64,000 nt of DNA, from assembly GCF_023898315.1 (NCBI RefSeq), contig NC_064622.1, forward strand, positions 277,999,503 to 278,063,502. The letters are read 5' to 3'. Of the stretch, positions 63,936 to 64,000 are shown one piece after another. Both the position numbers and the translations under genes were made by a program. Numbering within the stretch: the first letter of the stretch is position 1; each line of letters opens with the position of its first letter. The stretch is from Schistocerca nitens. Lineage: Eukaryota; Arthropoda; Insecta; Orthoptera; Acrididae. Below the pieces are notes generated by a model that had not been told where the DNA came from, ran no database searches, and was given only the letters and a program-made list of their open reading frames with translations.

Positions 63936-64000
63936 GGCTAGACAATTCCTGGAATTGACAGGCTTGCTGAGAGTCCCGATCTGAACACAATGGAACATCT

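Larger units (their letters stand above)
61077..63940 (-). mobile_element. LINE-L (CR1/L2-like), 5'-truncated, in Tc1-A
   Basis: 3' tail (TTAGAT)n read at 61084-61110; minus-strand 3' UTR 61110-61560; Tc1-B2 inserted at 61571-62987 in a (TA)n tract; RT coding 63160-63935. Ends where Tc1-A resumes (about 63940). GAGGCTA occurs at both junctions (61066 and 63933), a possible short target duplication. Confidence 0.85.
59108..64000 (+). mobile_element. Tc1-type transposon (Tc1-A), split by SINE, RTE and LINE; runs past window end
   Basis: Starts near GATCCAAAGTAGACGGACAC, a variant of the Tc1-E TIR (GATCAAAAGTATCCGGACAC). Its own sequence is 59108-59574, 59779-59961, 61017-61076 and about 63940-64000; the pieces read in order. 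About 330 bp of expected transposase sequence is missing where the RTE sits, so a deletion accompanied or followed that insertion. The right end is outside the window. Confidence 0.8.
59255..64000 (+). pseudogene. Tc1-A transposase, in pieces
   Basis: Piece 1: VFERGLVTGCHLSTRSIRDV, LKLSKSTVGDV (HTH), RIIRAYQSATRAPSSAVAVL, REIKRMGYS up to the SINE; then QKPHISVVIGKRRYSW and an RWKCLGLVNAWRT block. Piece 2 (61017-61076): SYDNALFRRAPSL, which holds the second catalytic D. Piece 3 (63970-64000): ESPDLNTMEHL, which holds the catalytic E. Stops in piece 1. Confidence 0.75.

Overview
This window looks like repeat-dominated chromosomal DNA from an insect with a large genome. I found no host protein-coding gene with introns, no rRNA, no free-standing tRNA gene, no CRISPR array and no operon. 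The insect assignment rests on many mariner/Tc1/IS630-type DNA transposons, RTE-type and CR1/Jockey-like LINEs, a Ty3/gypsy retrotransposon, and many tRNA-headed SINEs. The particular mixture resembles what I recall of locust/grasshopper (Schistocerca-like) genomes; that is recall, not a search result. Almost everything recognisable is a transposable element, and most elements sit inside other elements.

Layout. (1) 1-483: RTE LINE fragment cut by the window edge. (2) 1436-6193: a mariner carrying hairpin MITEs, a SINE and two LINE-J copies; the larger LINE-J is flanked by a ~515-bp duplication of its mariner target. (3) 9430-12970: a 5'-truncated RTE holding a SINE and a 1.59-kb solo LTR. (4) 13640-16489: two mariners. 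(5) 17040-23985: a Tc1 element split by a LINE (itself hit by SINEs and a 1.17-kb long-TIR element) and by a DUF4817/IS630-type transposon. (6) 23987-26418: a mariner with a second copy of the long-TIR element. (7) 27402-40667: a 13.3-kb gypsy element in minus orientation with 581-582-bp LTRs, a coiled-coil Gag, a missing RT and an RTE inserted with a 117-bp target duplication. (8) 40668-44990: remnants of Tc1, LINE-J and an IS630-type transposase. (9) 45974-48410: a mariner whose terminal inverted repeat is interrupted by a SINE and a Tc1, the Tc1 carrying two more SINEs. (10) 48582-55289: an old RTE containing a Tc1, which contains a solo LTR, which contains a SINE. (11) 55733-57178: a TIR element with a tRNA-like head. 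(12) 57247-58668 and 61571-62987: two near-identical Tc1 elements, each with an intact 340-codon transposase, the only apparently undamaged genes here. (13) 59108-64000: a Tc1 containing a SINE, an RTE and a LINE, the LINE containing the second intact Tc1.

How the parts relate. Target-site duplications are visible for most young SINE insertions, both solo LTRs and several DNA transposons, so relative insertion order can be read directly. RTE and LINE-J enzymes would serve their own RNAs. The SINEs have Pol III A/B-box-like heads and must borrow a LINE machinery; no LINE here has a matching 3' tail. The strongest unusual signals are very long target duplications at two LINE insertions, 1.17-kb long-TIR elements whose arms carry convergent tRNA-like promoters, and SINEs that appear to mix heads and bodies.
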